In this document: positions 25,501-38,300 of the stretch, one piece after another
Layout of the letters: each line of letters begins with the position of its first letter
Position numbering within the stretch: position 1 is the stretch's first letter
NCBI GenBank assembly: GCA_004154925.1
Contig: QJNS01000152.1
Coordinates: 1 to 64,000 of the forward strand
DNA length: 64,000 nucleotides
Reading direction: 5' to 3'
Source of the DNA: Monosporascus cannonballus
Lineage: Eukaryota > Ascomycota > Sordariomycetes > Xylariales
The notes under the pieces: generated by a model
What the model saw: only the letters and a program-made list of their open reading frames with translations
Databases searched by the model: none
Told to the model about the DNA's origin: nothing
Position numbers and translations under genes: made by a program

Positions 25501-27837
25501 ACAAATTATTTAAATATTTGGTTATATTAATAGGATTTACGAACGTATTAGCACTATTTTAATAGATAATAAATTATATGCTACGAAAATACCTCGATAT
25601 TTTCGTTATTTATTATTTTAACGACATTTATATTTTTTCGGAAACAAAAAAATATACGTAAAATATATTTATAAAGTTTTTTAAACTTTATAAGACGCAA
25701 AATTACTTATTAACGTAAGAAAAAGTTAATTCCATATATGGGAAATAAAATATCTGGGACATATTATTACCATAAGATATATTAAAATGGACCCCAAAAA
25801 AATCGCGGCAATTATAAAATATTAAACGTTAATAACGATTAAAAAAATATAAGTATTCCTTAAATTCGCCAATTATTATAAGAAATTTATTCGAAACTTT
25901 AAGGAAATAACTATATTTTTAATAAACTTTGTAAAAAAAGTTTAAATAAATATTAAATACGGAAAAAGTATGTTAAAATATTAAAGATGCGATTATTAAC
26001 GAATTAATATTAATTATATATAATTTAAACAGCCTTATTAAATTAAAAACCGATATTTCGAATTACGTATTAAACGTAATAATTAAATAACGAAATAATT
26101 AAGGCAAATTATACCTTATTATATTTTTTTCGTATAAATTAAAAGCAACGAAACTTAATTACGGTATTTTAAATAAGGAATTTATAGCCATTATTATAGC
26201 ATTTTGGGAATTTAAATATTTCTTAAAGAAAAACTTATAACAGGTTAAGGTTTATACGGATTATTAAAATTTTACCCGATTTATTATAACTAAGGAATTT
26301 ACAAAATAATAACTTTATTATGCGGAAATATTAGCGAATTTCGATATCGTTATTATTTACAAAACCAATTTAGAAAATAATAAAGTAAATACTTTAAATA
26401 AATAATCAGACCTCGAAAAAAAATTAATTAAAATTAACTATATAATTTTTGATATTATTATAAAGAATAGTTACGCTTACGACAAATTGCAATAATTCGG
26501 GCAATATCTAATAACATATATCAAAATTTTTAATAATATAATAATAATTTCCTAAAAAACCAAAAAACAGATAAAATATAAATATTAAAAAAATATGAAA
26601 AGGATTTAATACGAAAGATATACGAATATTAATTATATGGATACCTAGGGATTTACAAGATTTTAAAATAATTTTAACGAATATATTTTTTTCCTGAAAT
26701 AAAATTAATAGTACAGAAAATTAAACGCTAATATGATATTTACGCCAGAACAAAGGCTTGATAACATAAGCCTTATAAAAAATTACAGCTATTATTAATC
26801 GTAAAACGATTATAATATTTAATTATATTCGACTTTATTGTTAAGTTTCTTATATTAAAAGATTTAATTACGGGAATACATTAAGATAATATTTTCGTAA
26901 TCGTCGATCGATTTACGGAATTCTTCTATTTTTTTATTATATCATAAGGACATAAACGCAAAATAATTAGCATATATTTTTTTGAATATATTTTCAGCAT
27001 ATACGGATTATTGATGGAAATTATTTTAAATAAATGATTAATATTAGTATCAAAGTTTTGGCAAAGCCTAAAAACATAAATTAGCTTAATTTACAAATTA
27101 TTTAACGTATTTAATCCTTAAACGGATAAATTAATAAAACGAATAAATAAAACTTTAAAAATTTACTTACGATATTATATTAATTACGAATAAAATAATT
27201 AGGTTAAAAAATTACCGATTACATAATTAACTTATAATAGTAGTTATTACGAAAGTATTAAGGTAATATTTGCGAACGCAAATTTTGATTTTACTTTAAA
27301 AGTTTATAAAAAAGTACATAATAACGGTCTAATTAATGTTAAAGTAATCCTTATATTAAAATAATTACAACGGTTATACCAGAAAATAAAGATAAAATTA
27401 AAATTCACATAAAATCAAATAAATAAATATTGCAACCAAAAAAGGTTAAAAAATTTAATTTTCGAAAAAGGGGAAATAGCTTTCCTTGTTACCAAAAATA
27501 TTCAAATAAGACGACCTAATAAAAATTTTAATTTCAAATATATCGGTTTATATAAAATCGCCAAAAAATCTTAAAAAACAATTATGAATTAGAATTTTTA
27601 TCAAAAATCAAATTTTAACTAATTTTTTATGTTTCCTTATTTAAATTAACAGCGGATACGATTGAGGTATATACGGCATAAAATGATATAAAAATAAAAA
27701 ACAAACAAATATACGAAATAGAAAAAATCTTTAATATGCGGAAATAAAATAAATTTACTTGGTACCTAATTAAATAGAAAAAACATCCAAATTCCGAAAA
27801 CATTTAAAAACTTACTAAAAGCCTTATTGGCGCCTAG
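22600..27837 (+). pseudogene. Element C gag-pol remnant
   Basis: Plus-strand landmarks: a CCHC knuckle at about 23394-23436 with the His intact and the Cys codons changed to Tyr; a protease-like motif near 24500-24530 (VIIDYGVLGRNYI, the Asp kept); the reverse transcriptase box YFND at 25614-25625, where the first catalytic Asp is now Asn; an integrase stretch near 26890-26920 and a (K)RINKTLK segment near 27140; and a chromodomain at about 27690-27834. Stop TAG at 27835-27837. Frames carry many TAA and TAG codons. Confidence 0.8.
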
Positions 27838-27936
27838 CGCCTATTAAAAAACTTTTATTAATAACGATAAGCGCGTCCCAATTAACGGCCGACCAATCGG
27901 TAACCGGGATATCGGGCCAGTCGGCCGCAATATGCG
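27824..27936 (-). pseudogene. C-terminal part of the antisense gene of element C
   Basis: Open minus-strand frame encoding the C-terminus with DWSAVNWDAL, ending with TAA at 27824-27826 and overlapping the end of pol by 14 bases. The N-terminal part is at 34450-34935. The B insertion (duplication ATGCG) separates them, and the reading phase is continuous across the junction. Confidence 0.65.
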
Positions 27937-28333
27937 TGTGACGAGTTATGCGGTTTAACCAATTATTAAACCTTAGTCGTACGGGTTTATGTTGGCAGGA
28001 GTATCGTGGGAATCTGAGCAATGGATGTAAAAACGTGTTACGTCTCTTAATACCTTGTTATTGCAAACGATTGGTATTAATAAGTGGTTTGTTGTAAGCT
28101 GAAGTTATTTAAATTATAGAATTTAATAAGCGTATATATCTTTATTTCGTTAGCTAGATTACTACCAGTAAGTTGGTGATCCGGCTCATTGGTTTACTAT
28201 TAGTAAGTTGGTGATCCGGCTTACTGGTTTACTACCAGTAAGTTGGTAATCCATTACGTAACCTAATTTACATAATTTTTTGGCCTTCTTATTACGACCG
28301 TTTCTGGAGGCCGTAATTTGTTAAGTCGTAATA
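27937..28333 (-). repeat. 3' LTR of element B (397 bases)
   Basis: Plus-strand start TGTGACGAG, end CGTAATA (RIP form of CGTAACA). Carries three copies (about 28160-28255) of a 34-35 base unit containing AGTAAGTTGGTGATCCGGCT; the partner LTR has two. Confidence 0.93.
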
Positions 28334-28404
28334 CGATCTCCTTTTTCCCAAATTTTATCCCTAAGATTTTTTTTTCTAGCAAGGTTTTTTTGCATATTTT
28401 TAAC

Positions 28405-28965
28405 ATGTCCTCCGGTATGTCTAAATGTCGTTTTCGTAAATCCGAATAGCGATTTGCCTTAGTTGATTTAATTTAACTTAAAGGTTTCGACGTAATACCT
28501 TATTTGTTTTATTTTGTTCGATAACTTAATTGCAAAATAATAAATAAGGTTTTTCGTTATAAGGAATATATCCGTCGAGGTTATTTATATAACGGAACAA
28601 AAATCCTTATATCCATAATTAATTATTATATTGCAAAATCGAAAAAATTAAAAAAAAAGTTAACGGCCGAACAGTCTTTATCCGAAACTTTTGCGTATTT
28701 TATTCGTATACGTTATTAGTATTAATATTATTAATTTTAGGATACGAAATTCGTAAATCGTACCTTTTAATTCTTAAATAATTCTAATAGCTTTGCGTAA
28801 TTAAAATTATAATCCGTTATTAAGATTTAGGCTTCCGAAAAAATAAACGTTATTAATTGAAATGCGGTGAACCAAAGGTTACCGTTTTTGGATCTCGTAA
28901 ATTAAAATATTATTATTTCGGGTAATTCCGCTATTATTGGTAAAAGTTTTTTTAATAAATATTAG
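28405..28965 (+). pseudogene. Antisense Cys-cluster/coiled-coil gene of element B
   Basis: One plus-strand frame of 187 codons from ATG at 28405 to TAG at 28963-28965. It starts 71 bases from the 3' LTR and its stop overlaps the complementary pol stop (28962-28964). Residues 33-62 read Y-x2-Y-x6-C-x8-Y-x2-Y-x6-Y. With Cys at each position (TGT/TGC to TAT is a RIP change) this is the standard Zn(II)2Cys6 spacing. A Lys/Glu/Leu-rich helical region follows, and the C-terminus has VN-stop-N where other copies have NW. About 13 internal stops, one of them TGA, the rest TAA or TAG. More damaged than the E copy. Confidence 0.6.
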
Positions 28966-31900
28966 GCGTTAATAAAATTCTTAACGGGTTTTTAAGTATT
29001 TTCGAAATTTGGGTCCTTTTTTTATTTAATTAAGTACTAAATAAATTTATTTTATTTCCGTATATCGAAAATATTTTTTATTTCGTATATTTATTTATTT
29101 TCTATTTTTATATCGTTTTATATTTTATATATTTTAATTATCTTTATTATTAATATGAATAAAAAAAATAAAAAAAATTAAATAAATTTTAAATTTTCGT
29201 AAAAACTTTATTTAATAATTATTTTTTCTTTTTCGAAAATTAATTTTTTTAACCTTTTCTAATTATAATAATTATTTATTTGATTTCGTACGAATTTTAA
29301 TTCTATTTTTATTTCTTAATATAACTGCCGTAATTATTTTAACATAAAAATTACTGTAATATTAATTGGACCGTTATTACGTATTTTTTTGTAAATTTTT
29401 AAAATAAAACCAAAATTTACGTTCGTAAATATTATTTTAATATTTTCGTAATAATTAATATTATAAATTATTTATATAATTAGTAATTTTTTAACTTAAT
29501 TATTTTATTCGTAATTAATATAATATCGTAAATTAATTTTTAAAATTAAATTTATTTATTTTATTTATTTATCCGTTTATAATTTAAATACGTTAAATAA
29601 TTTATAATTTAAACTAATTCATATTATTTAATTTGGGTAAAACTTTAATACAAATATTAATATTGTATTTTATATAATTTATATTAATAATTTATATATA
29701 TTAAAAATATATTTAAAAAAATATATAACAGTTATTCGGTATTTATATCCTTATAATATGGTAAAAAATAAGAAGATTTAGTAAATCGATCGACGATTAC
29801 GACAATGTTATTATAATATATTTCCGTAATTGGATTTTTTGATATTAAAAGCTTAAGAATAAAATTAAATATAATTAAATATTATTATTACTTTATAACT
29901 AATAATAATTATAATTTTCTATAAGGCTTTTGTCGTTAAGCTTTTGTTTTAACGTAAATATCGTATTACCGTATAATTTTTTATATTTTTAATTTTATTG
30001 TAAGAAAAAAATATATATATTAAAATCGTTTTAAGATTTTGTAAATGCCTAGATATTTATATAATTAATATTAATATATTTCCCGTACTAAATTTTCCTG
30101 GTATTTTTTTAATATTTATATTTTGTCTGTTTTTTGGTTTTCTGGAAAATTATCGTTATATTATTAAATTTTCTAATATATATTATTAGATATTACCCAA
30201 ATTATCGTAATTTGTTCTAAACGTAAATATCCTTTTATAATAATATTAAAAATTATATAACTAACTTTAACTAATTTTTTTCAAAACTTAATTATTTATT
30301 TAAAATATTTGCTTTGTTATTTTTTAATCTTTTTTATAAATAATAATAAAATCGAAGTTCGCCAATTTTTCCGCGTAACGAAATTATCGTTCTATAAATT
30401 TTTTAATTATGGTAAACCGGGTAAAATTTTAATAATCTATATAAATTTTAACCTAATACAAATTTCCCTTTAAAAAATACCTAAACTTTCGAAATACCAT
30501 AATAATAATTATAAATTCCTTATTTGAAAGATTATAATTAAATTCGGCTCTTTTTAATTTATATAAAAAATACAATAAAATATAATTTATTTTAATTATT
30601 TCGTTATCTAATTACATTTTTAAGATCTTAAAATGTTTTTTCCGTATTTGGCGTTTATTTAAAAAAAACCTTTTCGTAAAATTTATTAAGGATATAATTA
30701 TTTTGTTAAAATTTCAAATAAATTTCCTATAATAATTAACAAATCCAAGGAATACTTATACTTTTTTAACTATGGTTAATGTTTATTATTTTATAACTGC
30801 AGTAATTTTCTTAAAGTTTATCTTTATATATTTTGAAATAATAATATATTTTGGATATTTTATTTTTTATATATGGAATTAATTTTTTTCTGCATTAATA
30901 AGTAATTTTACCTTTTATAAAACTTAAAGAACTTTATAAATATATCTTATGTATATTTTTTCTGTTTTCAAAAAAATAAGAATATCTTTAAAATAACAAA
31001 TAACGAAAATATCGAAATATTTTTATAATATATAATTTACCATCCGTTAAAAGGTTATTAATACGTTTATAAATCTTATTAACATAACCAAATATTTAAA
31101 TAATTTATATTTCGTTTTAAAATTTATTTTTTATTCGTATCCTTTTGTGATTTTAATAAAATTATATCCATTTTTAAAATCGAATGCTGTAAATTATTTG
31201 GTTCCGTAAAATCGGTTTTTTATTTCCATAATTAAAGGTAATAATGTTTAATCTTTAATAATAATATCGTTTAATTATTAATAATTAATTATTAATCGAA
31301 ATTTTCCGTTTTTCTTTGGTACAAAAAATATAAGATATCCTATTAATAACTTAAAAAGTTAAATTTATTTTTGTTGCAACCGATTTTCCAGATATCTTTT
31401 AAAAATATATAATTTATTTCTGCTAAAATTATAAATAAGGTAAAATTTTATCGAAAATCTTTCCTTAAGAATTATTTCATAATCTTATTCGTTATATTCT
31501 AATAATTTCGTATTAAGCTTTTTTTAAAGAATTATTCGTATTTATAATATTATAATAACATATTAATTAAATTTTTTAATCCCTTAAATTATTATTTTTG
31601 TTATTCCAGATCGTTATTTAATTGCTTTAATTTCGTCTTAATAATAATAATAATATATCGTATTTTTAATACCCGTTTTTTTTTCTAATATTTTATTCCT
31701 TTAGATAATAAGATATTTATTATATCTTTATGTTTATATTTATTGTTATTTTCGATCGAATATTAAGATTTCCCAAAAAGAATTTGTTGATTAATAAAAA
31801 ATAAAACGAATTTAATTTAATTAATTTTTCTATTAATTAAAACTCCGTATTAACGTATTTATAATAATCCTAAGATTATATCGTAATTTCCGAATAAAAC

Positions 31901-33960
31901 GATATCGAAATTAATTATTTGTTATTATTTTTTAATAAAAATTTTGAAATAATTAATTTTGCATATAATTTTTTTATTATCGTAAGCAAATTTCTAATTT
32001 TCGGCATTCGTTATCATATAAGGTACTAATTTATATCTTTACAATAGGTTAAACTTATTAATTATATTTGGTAAAATATAATTTTTGCCTAAAGTTCCGT
32101 AATTTATTATTACGGTATATTAATACGTTTTAATTCGTATTTCCAAAGTAATAAAATTATAAATATTTCTTATCGGCACGTTTAAAGCCTTTTTTGGGAA
32201 TTTCCTTTGAATTTTCTAAGTTTCGTTATTTTGCAATTTTTTATAAGTAATTTTTATTTTTAACTTTTATTTATATTTATCGAATTTTATTTTTGTTTTT
32301 TCGTTTAATGCATTTAATTATTATATTTATTTTTGTTGTCGGCGTATTATTGCTTTAAGCCGTATTAATTTTTTTTGGTTTTTTTGCAACTTCTTTCCTT
32401 ATCGAATAAATTGTTCTTTTATATTTGCGATTATATCTTATTTTGCGTCGTCCTAATTATCGTTCCAGAAATTTCCTATAAATTCACGTATTTTTTCCTT
32501 AATAACTTTTTTCTTAAGGGTTTATAATAAATATTAATTAAAAATGGAAATCCGTAAGAACTTTTTAATAATGCTTTTTAACCGTATACTGGATTAATTC
32601 TTTTTCTTGTTAATAATTATATTATCTATAATAATAAAAAGGTTTTTTTTGCGGGCATTATTTTCTTTTAAGCTAATTCTTTATTTCGGCCAATTAGTAA
32701 ATATTTTTTAGGGCTATAGTTCCAAATTGTCGATATTATTATTTATTATTTTTATTATGCCCGGTACGGTTTAAAAAATCCAATCTTTTATAATATATAC
32801 GGGTAATTCGTATATGGATATATTATTTCCATTTTTTGTAATCGGGATATTCTCGTCGTTAACAATAAATGGTATGTATTTTACCGTATCGATCGGATAT
32901 TCCGGGATAAAGTTTTTTTATTTAGTTCTAATTTTCGCATAATTATTCTTATAGCGCTTTTTATTATATTCGTAATATATATTAAGCCAGTTTTCTAATT
33001 CTTTATATTTTTCGTTAAATCTCTTATCGTAATAGTCCTTATTGGACCATTAGCTATAAATCTAAAACGTATTTAACTTAAATTATGTTAATAGCTTTAT
33101 TATTATTTCTTTAATTATTTTTGGGCTATCCCTCCGATACGGGGGTCCAATTATTTTATCGTAGTTTTTTGAGTTTTTTGCATTTATAAGCCTTATGTCC
33201 TATTTTATTATAATTAAAATATTTAATTTGGCGCCAATCTTATTAATGGGTAACGCCGAATTCTATAAATCCTGGCGCCGTTCCATAAGAAATAAAGGCT
33301 ACGTTTCGTTTTTTTCCCTGGTTAAATTTATTATATCCCGAACGTAAAGCATATTTTCTTTTTTTTTCTTATTATTTTTCAAACTGTCAATTATTAATTC
33401 TAATTACCTCTGCAATATATCGATTTAAGGTAATTAATTATTAAATCCGAATAATCTTATTTTTTATATCGTTTTTTAATCTTTTATAAAATATATTAAT
33501 AAAGGTATTGGCCTTATCGTTTTCTTATCCGGCCTTAATTGCAAAACTTTTAAAGGTTACGGCGTATTTGGACGTAAATCTTTTCTATCGGAATTATAAA
33601 AGTTATTAAACCGTTAATCGTTTTTTATCCGGATTACTAAAATTATTACGCATTTTATTTTCGAAATTAATATAAATTAAAAAAGTCTTATTAATAATCT
33701 TTTTTATTTACTTTTCTTTTTTCCAGGAAATATTTTATAACAGGCTTAAATTAATTAGCTATATTTTTTATTAGGTTACTCTTATTATTAGGACTATATT
33801 CGCTAGGTTATTAAGGTTTAGAAAACGAAAGTAAGTTCGTACCTAAATCAGGAAAATCTAAAGATTATTTTTTCTATCGCAAGGTTCTGGCTTTTTGGGC
33901 TTTATGCAGGCGAAAAAAAGTTGGGCAAATAGCGTAGCCCTAAATTATCGAACTTTTTTT
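28962..33960 (-). pseudogene. Element B gag-pol remnant
   Basis: Minus-strand landmarks: a CCHC knuckle at about 33180-33225 with His and last Cys intact and the first two Cys changed to Tyr; the reverse transcriptase box YFKD at complement 30984-30995, first catalytic Asp lost; a chromodomain at about complement 28965-29115 (YLIK followed by a RIP stop); and stop TAA at complement 28962-28964. Heavily RIP-mutated. The 5' end is approximate. Confidence 0.78.
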
Positions 33961-34081
33961 TCCAACTTCCAAATTCGAACTTAAAGCTATTAAATAAAAG
34001 TTTCCTAAATGTTAATCGATATTTTAACAATATTAAATATTGCTTAAAGTTTAACGGTATTACGAAACAAAACTTACAACG

Positions 34082-34444
34082 TATAACGAACTATACGGTT
34101 TAACCAATTATTAAACCTTAATCGTACGGGTTTGTATTAACAGGAATATCGTAAGAATTTGAATAATAAATACAAAAACGTATTAAATCTGTTAATACTT
34201 TATTACGGTAAACGATTAATATTAATAAGTAATTTATTACAAATTAAAGTTATTTAAATTATAAAATTTAATAAGCGTATATATCCTTATTCCGTTAGCT
34301 GGATTACCACCAGTAAGTGGGTAATCCGGCTCACTGGCTCACCACCAGTAAGTTGGTGATCCATCACGTAACCTAATCCACATAGTTTTCTTGGCCTTCC
34401 TGTTACGACCGTTTCTGGAGGCCGTGGTTTGTCAGGTCGTAACA
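34082..34444 (-). repeat. 5' LTR of element B (363 bases)
   Basis: Plus-strand start TATAACGA, end GGTCGTAACA. Has two copies of the U3 unit against three in the other LTR, which accounts for the 34-base difference in length. Immediately inside, after one base, minus-sense GTTGTAAGTT is a candidate self-priming site. Confidence 0.93.
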
Positions 34445-34449
34445 ATGCG

Positions 34450-34935
34450 TTAACGTAACAACCGCAACGGCAGCTTCTAAATATTTTTATTCCCGACACA
34501 TTTATTCCTTTAGCTGCTTCAGCGATTACAATTCTTATTATATCATTTTAACCTTTTTCGAACGAAAAAACGTTTTCTGTTTTCGAAAACGGATTAATCG
34601 CGCAATAACTTCGTTCATTTTCTGCTAATAACGTTTTTGCACTTCCAGGAAACGTTTGTTTATAAATACCGCCTTATATTTTAAACGTTAATTCTCGGTA
34701 CGAATATTTTCAAAGGAGAATAAAGGAATACCGTTATTATCATAAGGATAGTTACGTTTAATATATGCTTTATATTTGGAAACGTTTGCCACTATGTCGC
34801 ATTTCCAGCCTTTAAAAAAAACAAAGAACACGGTATAACTTCAAAATTAAAATCGTCAAAAATAAGAAGAAAATTTTAACGTCGCACGGTGGACGAAAAA
34901 GCCTAACGACAATTTTTAATAACGCAAACCGACAT
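34450..34935 (-). pseudogene. N-terminal part of the antisense gene of element C
   Basis: Minus-strand frame from ATG at 34935, 67 bases from the 3' LTR, to the B insertion. It contains C-x2 then, after a one-frame slip in a run of eight T (complement 34814-34821), C-x8-Y-x2-Y-x6-Y, the same spacing as in D and B. RFRKQK lies at complement 34574-34591. With 27824-27936 it totals about 199 codons if the slip is ignored. Internal stops are TAA or TAG. Confidence 0.62.
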
Positions 34936-35002
34936 TTTTGAAAGAAAAGGATTTACCAGAAAAAAAAATCTTAAGGACAAAATTTGGGAGAAAAGGAGAT
35001 TA

Positions 35003-35384
35003 TATTAAAACCCAAGTTAACTGGGCCTGCGAAAACAGTCCAGCCAAGATTACAAAAGTTACGTTAATTAAGGATCACGTAATCGGTACTTAACGGATCT
35101 TAACTGAATACAATTAAGTACGACTAAGTACGATTAAGCAATTACTTAGCAAAGCTTTATTAAACAAAAATAAGCAATAATAAAAAAATAAGGATATATA
35201 CGCTTATTATTTCCATAGTTTAAATAACTTTAGCTTACAATATAATATCGTTATCCAAAGCACCTTTGGCATTACGAGACGTAATACGTTACTGTATTTA
35301 TTGCTCAGATTCCCACGATACTCTTACTAACATAAACCCGTCGACTTAAGGTTTAATAATTGGTTAAACCGCCTAGCCTTCACA
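35003..35384 (+). repeat. 3' LTR of element C (382 bases)
   Basis: Starts TATTAAAACCC and ends CTTCACA, directly before TATAA. The U3 repeats with TACGATTAAG near 35110-35145 account for the length difference from the 5' copy. Confidence 0.92.
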
Positions 35385-35389
35385 TATAA

Positions 35390-38300
35390 ATGGAACCTCA
35401 AAATTAAGAATTGAAGTATTAATAAAATGAATTTAACGTTATACTTATTAATCGTAAAATATATTTATAATAATTATTATTATTTAAGAATCATAATAAT
35501 ACTAATAGCAATATTGTTCTAATATATATTACGAATTCCAAACCTATTTTTTTACTAAGAAATGATGTAAAAACCTGAAATATCCTACAATAACTCTAAA
35601 TAATTACGGCGATACAAAAAGATTATAAAATAATTGTGCAGAATTTAAAATATATATAAAAGATATTGAAATAAAAGTTATATTATAAAAGAAATTCCAA
35701 AAAGAAAGTAATTAAACTTCTTTATTAAATGTATTAAGAGATAGAAAACTAATATATATATGTATATATTTTAACTAAATGCATTAAACCTTTTCAAATT
35801 ATAAAAACTATGAATTTGAAAGTAGTTTAAGAAATACGATTTTTACCTTGACATAACAAATTGCATAACGTGTTTCTTATATTATTATTATAGCTATAAT
35901 ATGCTGAAAATAACTTTAAAAATAAAGAAATAATTTCTTTATAAAAACCAAAAAATATTATGAAATACAATAATGTTTAAAAGGCTGAAAAAACTAAAAT
36001 AATAAATAATATCATATTAAATAAAGGAATTTCTGATGAAAAAAGAAATTTTACGATTATTTATTTAAAGATGTATTATTTCGTGTAGACTATTATTAGC
36101 GTTAAAAACGAAAAAAATATAGGGTTTTTAAGAAAATAAAGTATAACAAAAATATTATAATATAAAACAGGTTATTTATTATTTATTGTTTATTAAATAC
36201 GCCTTATTATCGGATCTTTATATATACATATAATGCAGTAAAACCTTTATAATTTATTCAATATTTTCGTATCAAATTTAAATTCTATTCGTAACGATAT
36301 CGAATCCAGAACTACTTGAGTATTATAATGCCGTTTAAACTTTATTGCTATATTATTTGTTATTTTTCATTTATATTTGTATTGTTTCTCTTATAATAAT
36401 TAAGGGAATATTTAATAATAATAATAATAATACATTTAATTCTCACTTTTATAAAAATTAATAATTATGATAAGAACAAGATCGTTAAAGATTGACGTCG
36501 GATGCGGTACAGATATTTTTTATTTTTTTTGATAATTTTCTAAAAAAGCTAATAAAAAACGAATTACGAAATCAAGACAGAAGCGCTACTACCTAGTGAA
36601 AACTCTGAGTAACGAACCTGGAAAATACCTACGTAAGCCGCTAAAAAATTAAGGCCGAATTAATAATAAGATAATTTCATAACACGCTATCAAATGATAA
36701 CGATAAAAACTTATATTTTATTATGTATTTCAGAAACTCTCTTCAAATTCAAATCAATATTAATTTAAATTTTTTCACTTTAAATATTTCATGAATAAAA
36801 AGGTTAATAAAAAACAGAATGAATTTATTTTCCCATAATAACAAATATAATATTTCTTCGAAACTATGATATAATCTTTACTTATAGCCTTAATTTGAAC
36901 AAGTTTTTAAAACGTTTGAACGAAATTAAATATAAACGCGAGAAATAACTCTAGAACCTATCGTTTCTAATTATTAATATTACTTTTGAATAATGATAAA
37001 ACGTAAGATTTATTTATATTATAATCTTATGTCTATTTCAAAAAATAACGTATTTATAAGTATTTTTTAAAATCTTACTAATTTCGTAACATTAGTTCGA
37101 CGGTAGAATTATGCCTATAATATAGCGAAAATACGGAATTTCGAAACTAGGTTTAAAGGGAACCATTAATGAAAAAAAGAAATAATTTTTAAAGAATATT
37201 TACAAAATGAGCGTTTACTTTTCCCGCGGAAAATCCATTTTAAGAAAGATTTATAAAAATTTGTAAAAGATTATATCGAAAACGTAAAAAGTAGAATAAA
37301 AACTAAATATAAACAAAGATTTACTGTGTTAGTATTTAATAACGAAAATATATCAAAGCTCGTAACAAACTTTAAAAAAACTTATTATTAATAAATAATA
37401 AGTTATATATTTACGAACGCAAAAATAAAAAGAATTTACCTATTAAAAGAGAGTAATATATATATGCTAGAAGGGGTATGCATAAAAACGGTAGGAACTT
37501 TCTGCTAGCAGAATTCTTATTATCCTATTTATTTCGTTACGAATTTTCTCAAATATATTACCCATTTTAAACCATTGTACGGATTATATATTATCACTAA
37601 TTATTTCGCATTTCTATTCGATACGAGATGAATATAACCTCTAAGTAAACATAACTTGCTAACTATAATATATAATAAAGCGGTTCTATTAAATGCTTTC
37701 AAGAATATAGGACCAAAGAAGAAAAAGCTTTATCAAAGGCGAAAAGAATATATATATTATTAAAAAGACTTCAGATATTCTATATCTTATTTTTACGCAA
37801 TAATTACGAAATCGCTACTGGATAATTACTTTATAAATAATTGTTTATTTTCTTTGCAGAGAAAAGAGGCACGTTTTAAACTGGTTGTTAATATAACCGC
37901 ATTATTTCTCTTATCTGAATTATAAAGCATTTGGTATTACCTTAATATATTATCGTTTTATCAAGAATAACTTTTTAACAGTATTAAATCGTTATTAAAA
38001 CGGACTTTAACCTCGATATAGATTGTTAATTCCGTTGTTTATAAGGTAACCCATATATATTTCAAAATTTATATTTTAAGACTTTCTACTTGCCGGATCA
38101 ATTTCTTTAAGGTATAAATATTTAAATCGAAAAATACGAGACTTGTTACCTTCGTATTTTGGTATTCTTTAGCAATAAATATTTTATCTCGTTGAATTAA
38201 TTATTAGTGATAAATTGAATAGTATTGTTTTGTTTTACGATTGAAATATATATATTTAATAATTCAATAACGCGTTTGCCTAAACATTAGATTTTAAACA

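Larger units (their letters stand above)
27937..34444 (-). mobile_element. Element B: chromovirus nested inside element C
   Basis: A 6,508-base element with perfect target duplications ATGCG at 27932-27936 and 34445-34449. It reads on the minus strand: 5' LTR 34082-34444, 3' LTR 27937-28333, preceded in sense by the purine tract GGGAAAAAGGAGATCG. Same LTR subfamily as A. Its insertion splits the antisense gene of C, so it came after C. Confidence 0.94.
22159..35384 (+). mobile_element. Element C: Ty3/gypsy chromovirus split by nested element B
   Basis: Flanked by perfect 5-base duplications TATAA at 22154-22158 and 35385-35389. LTRs are 22159-22530 and 35003-35384. Without B and its duplication it is about 6.7 kb. 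Gag-pol reads on the plus strand to a stop at 27835-27837, just before the B insertion at 27936. A purine-rich tract (GGGAGAAAAGGAGA) precedes the right LTR. RIP is heavy throughout. Confidence 0.93.
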
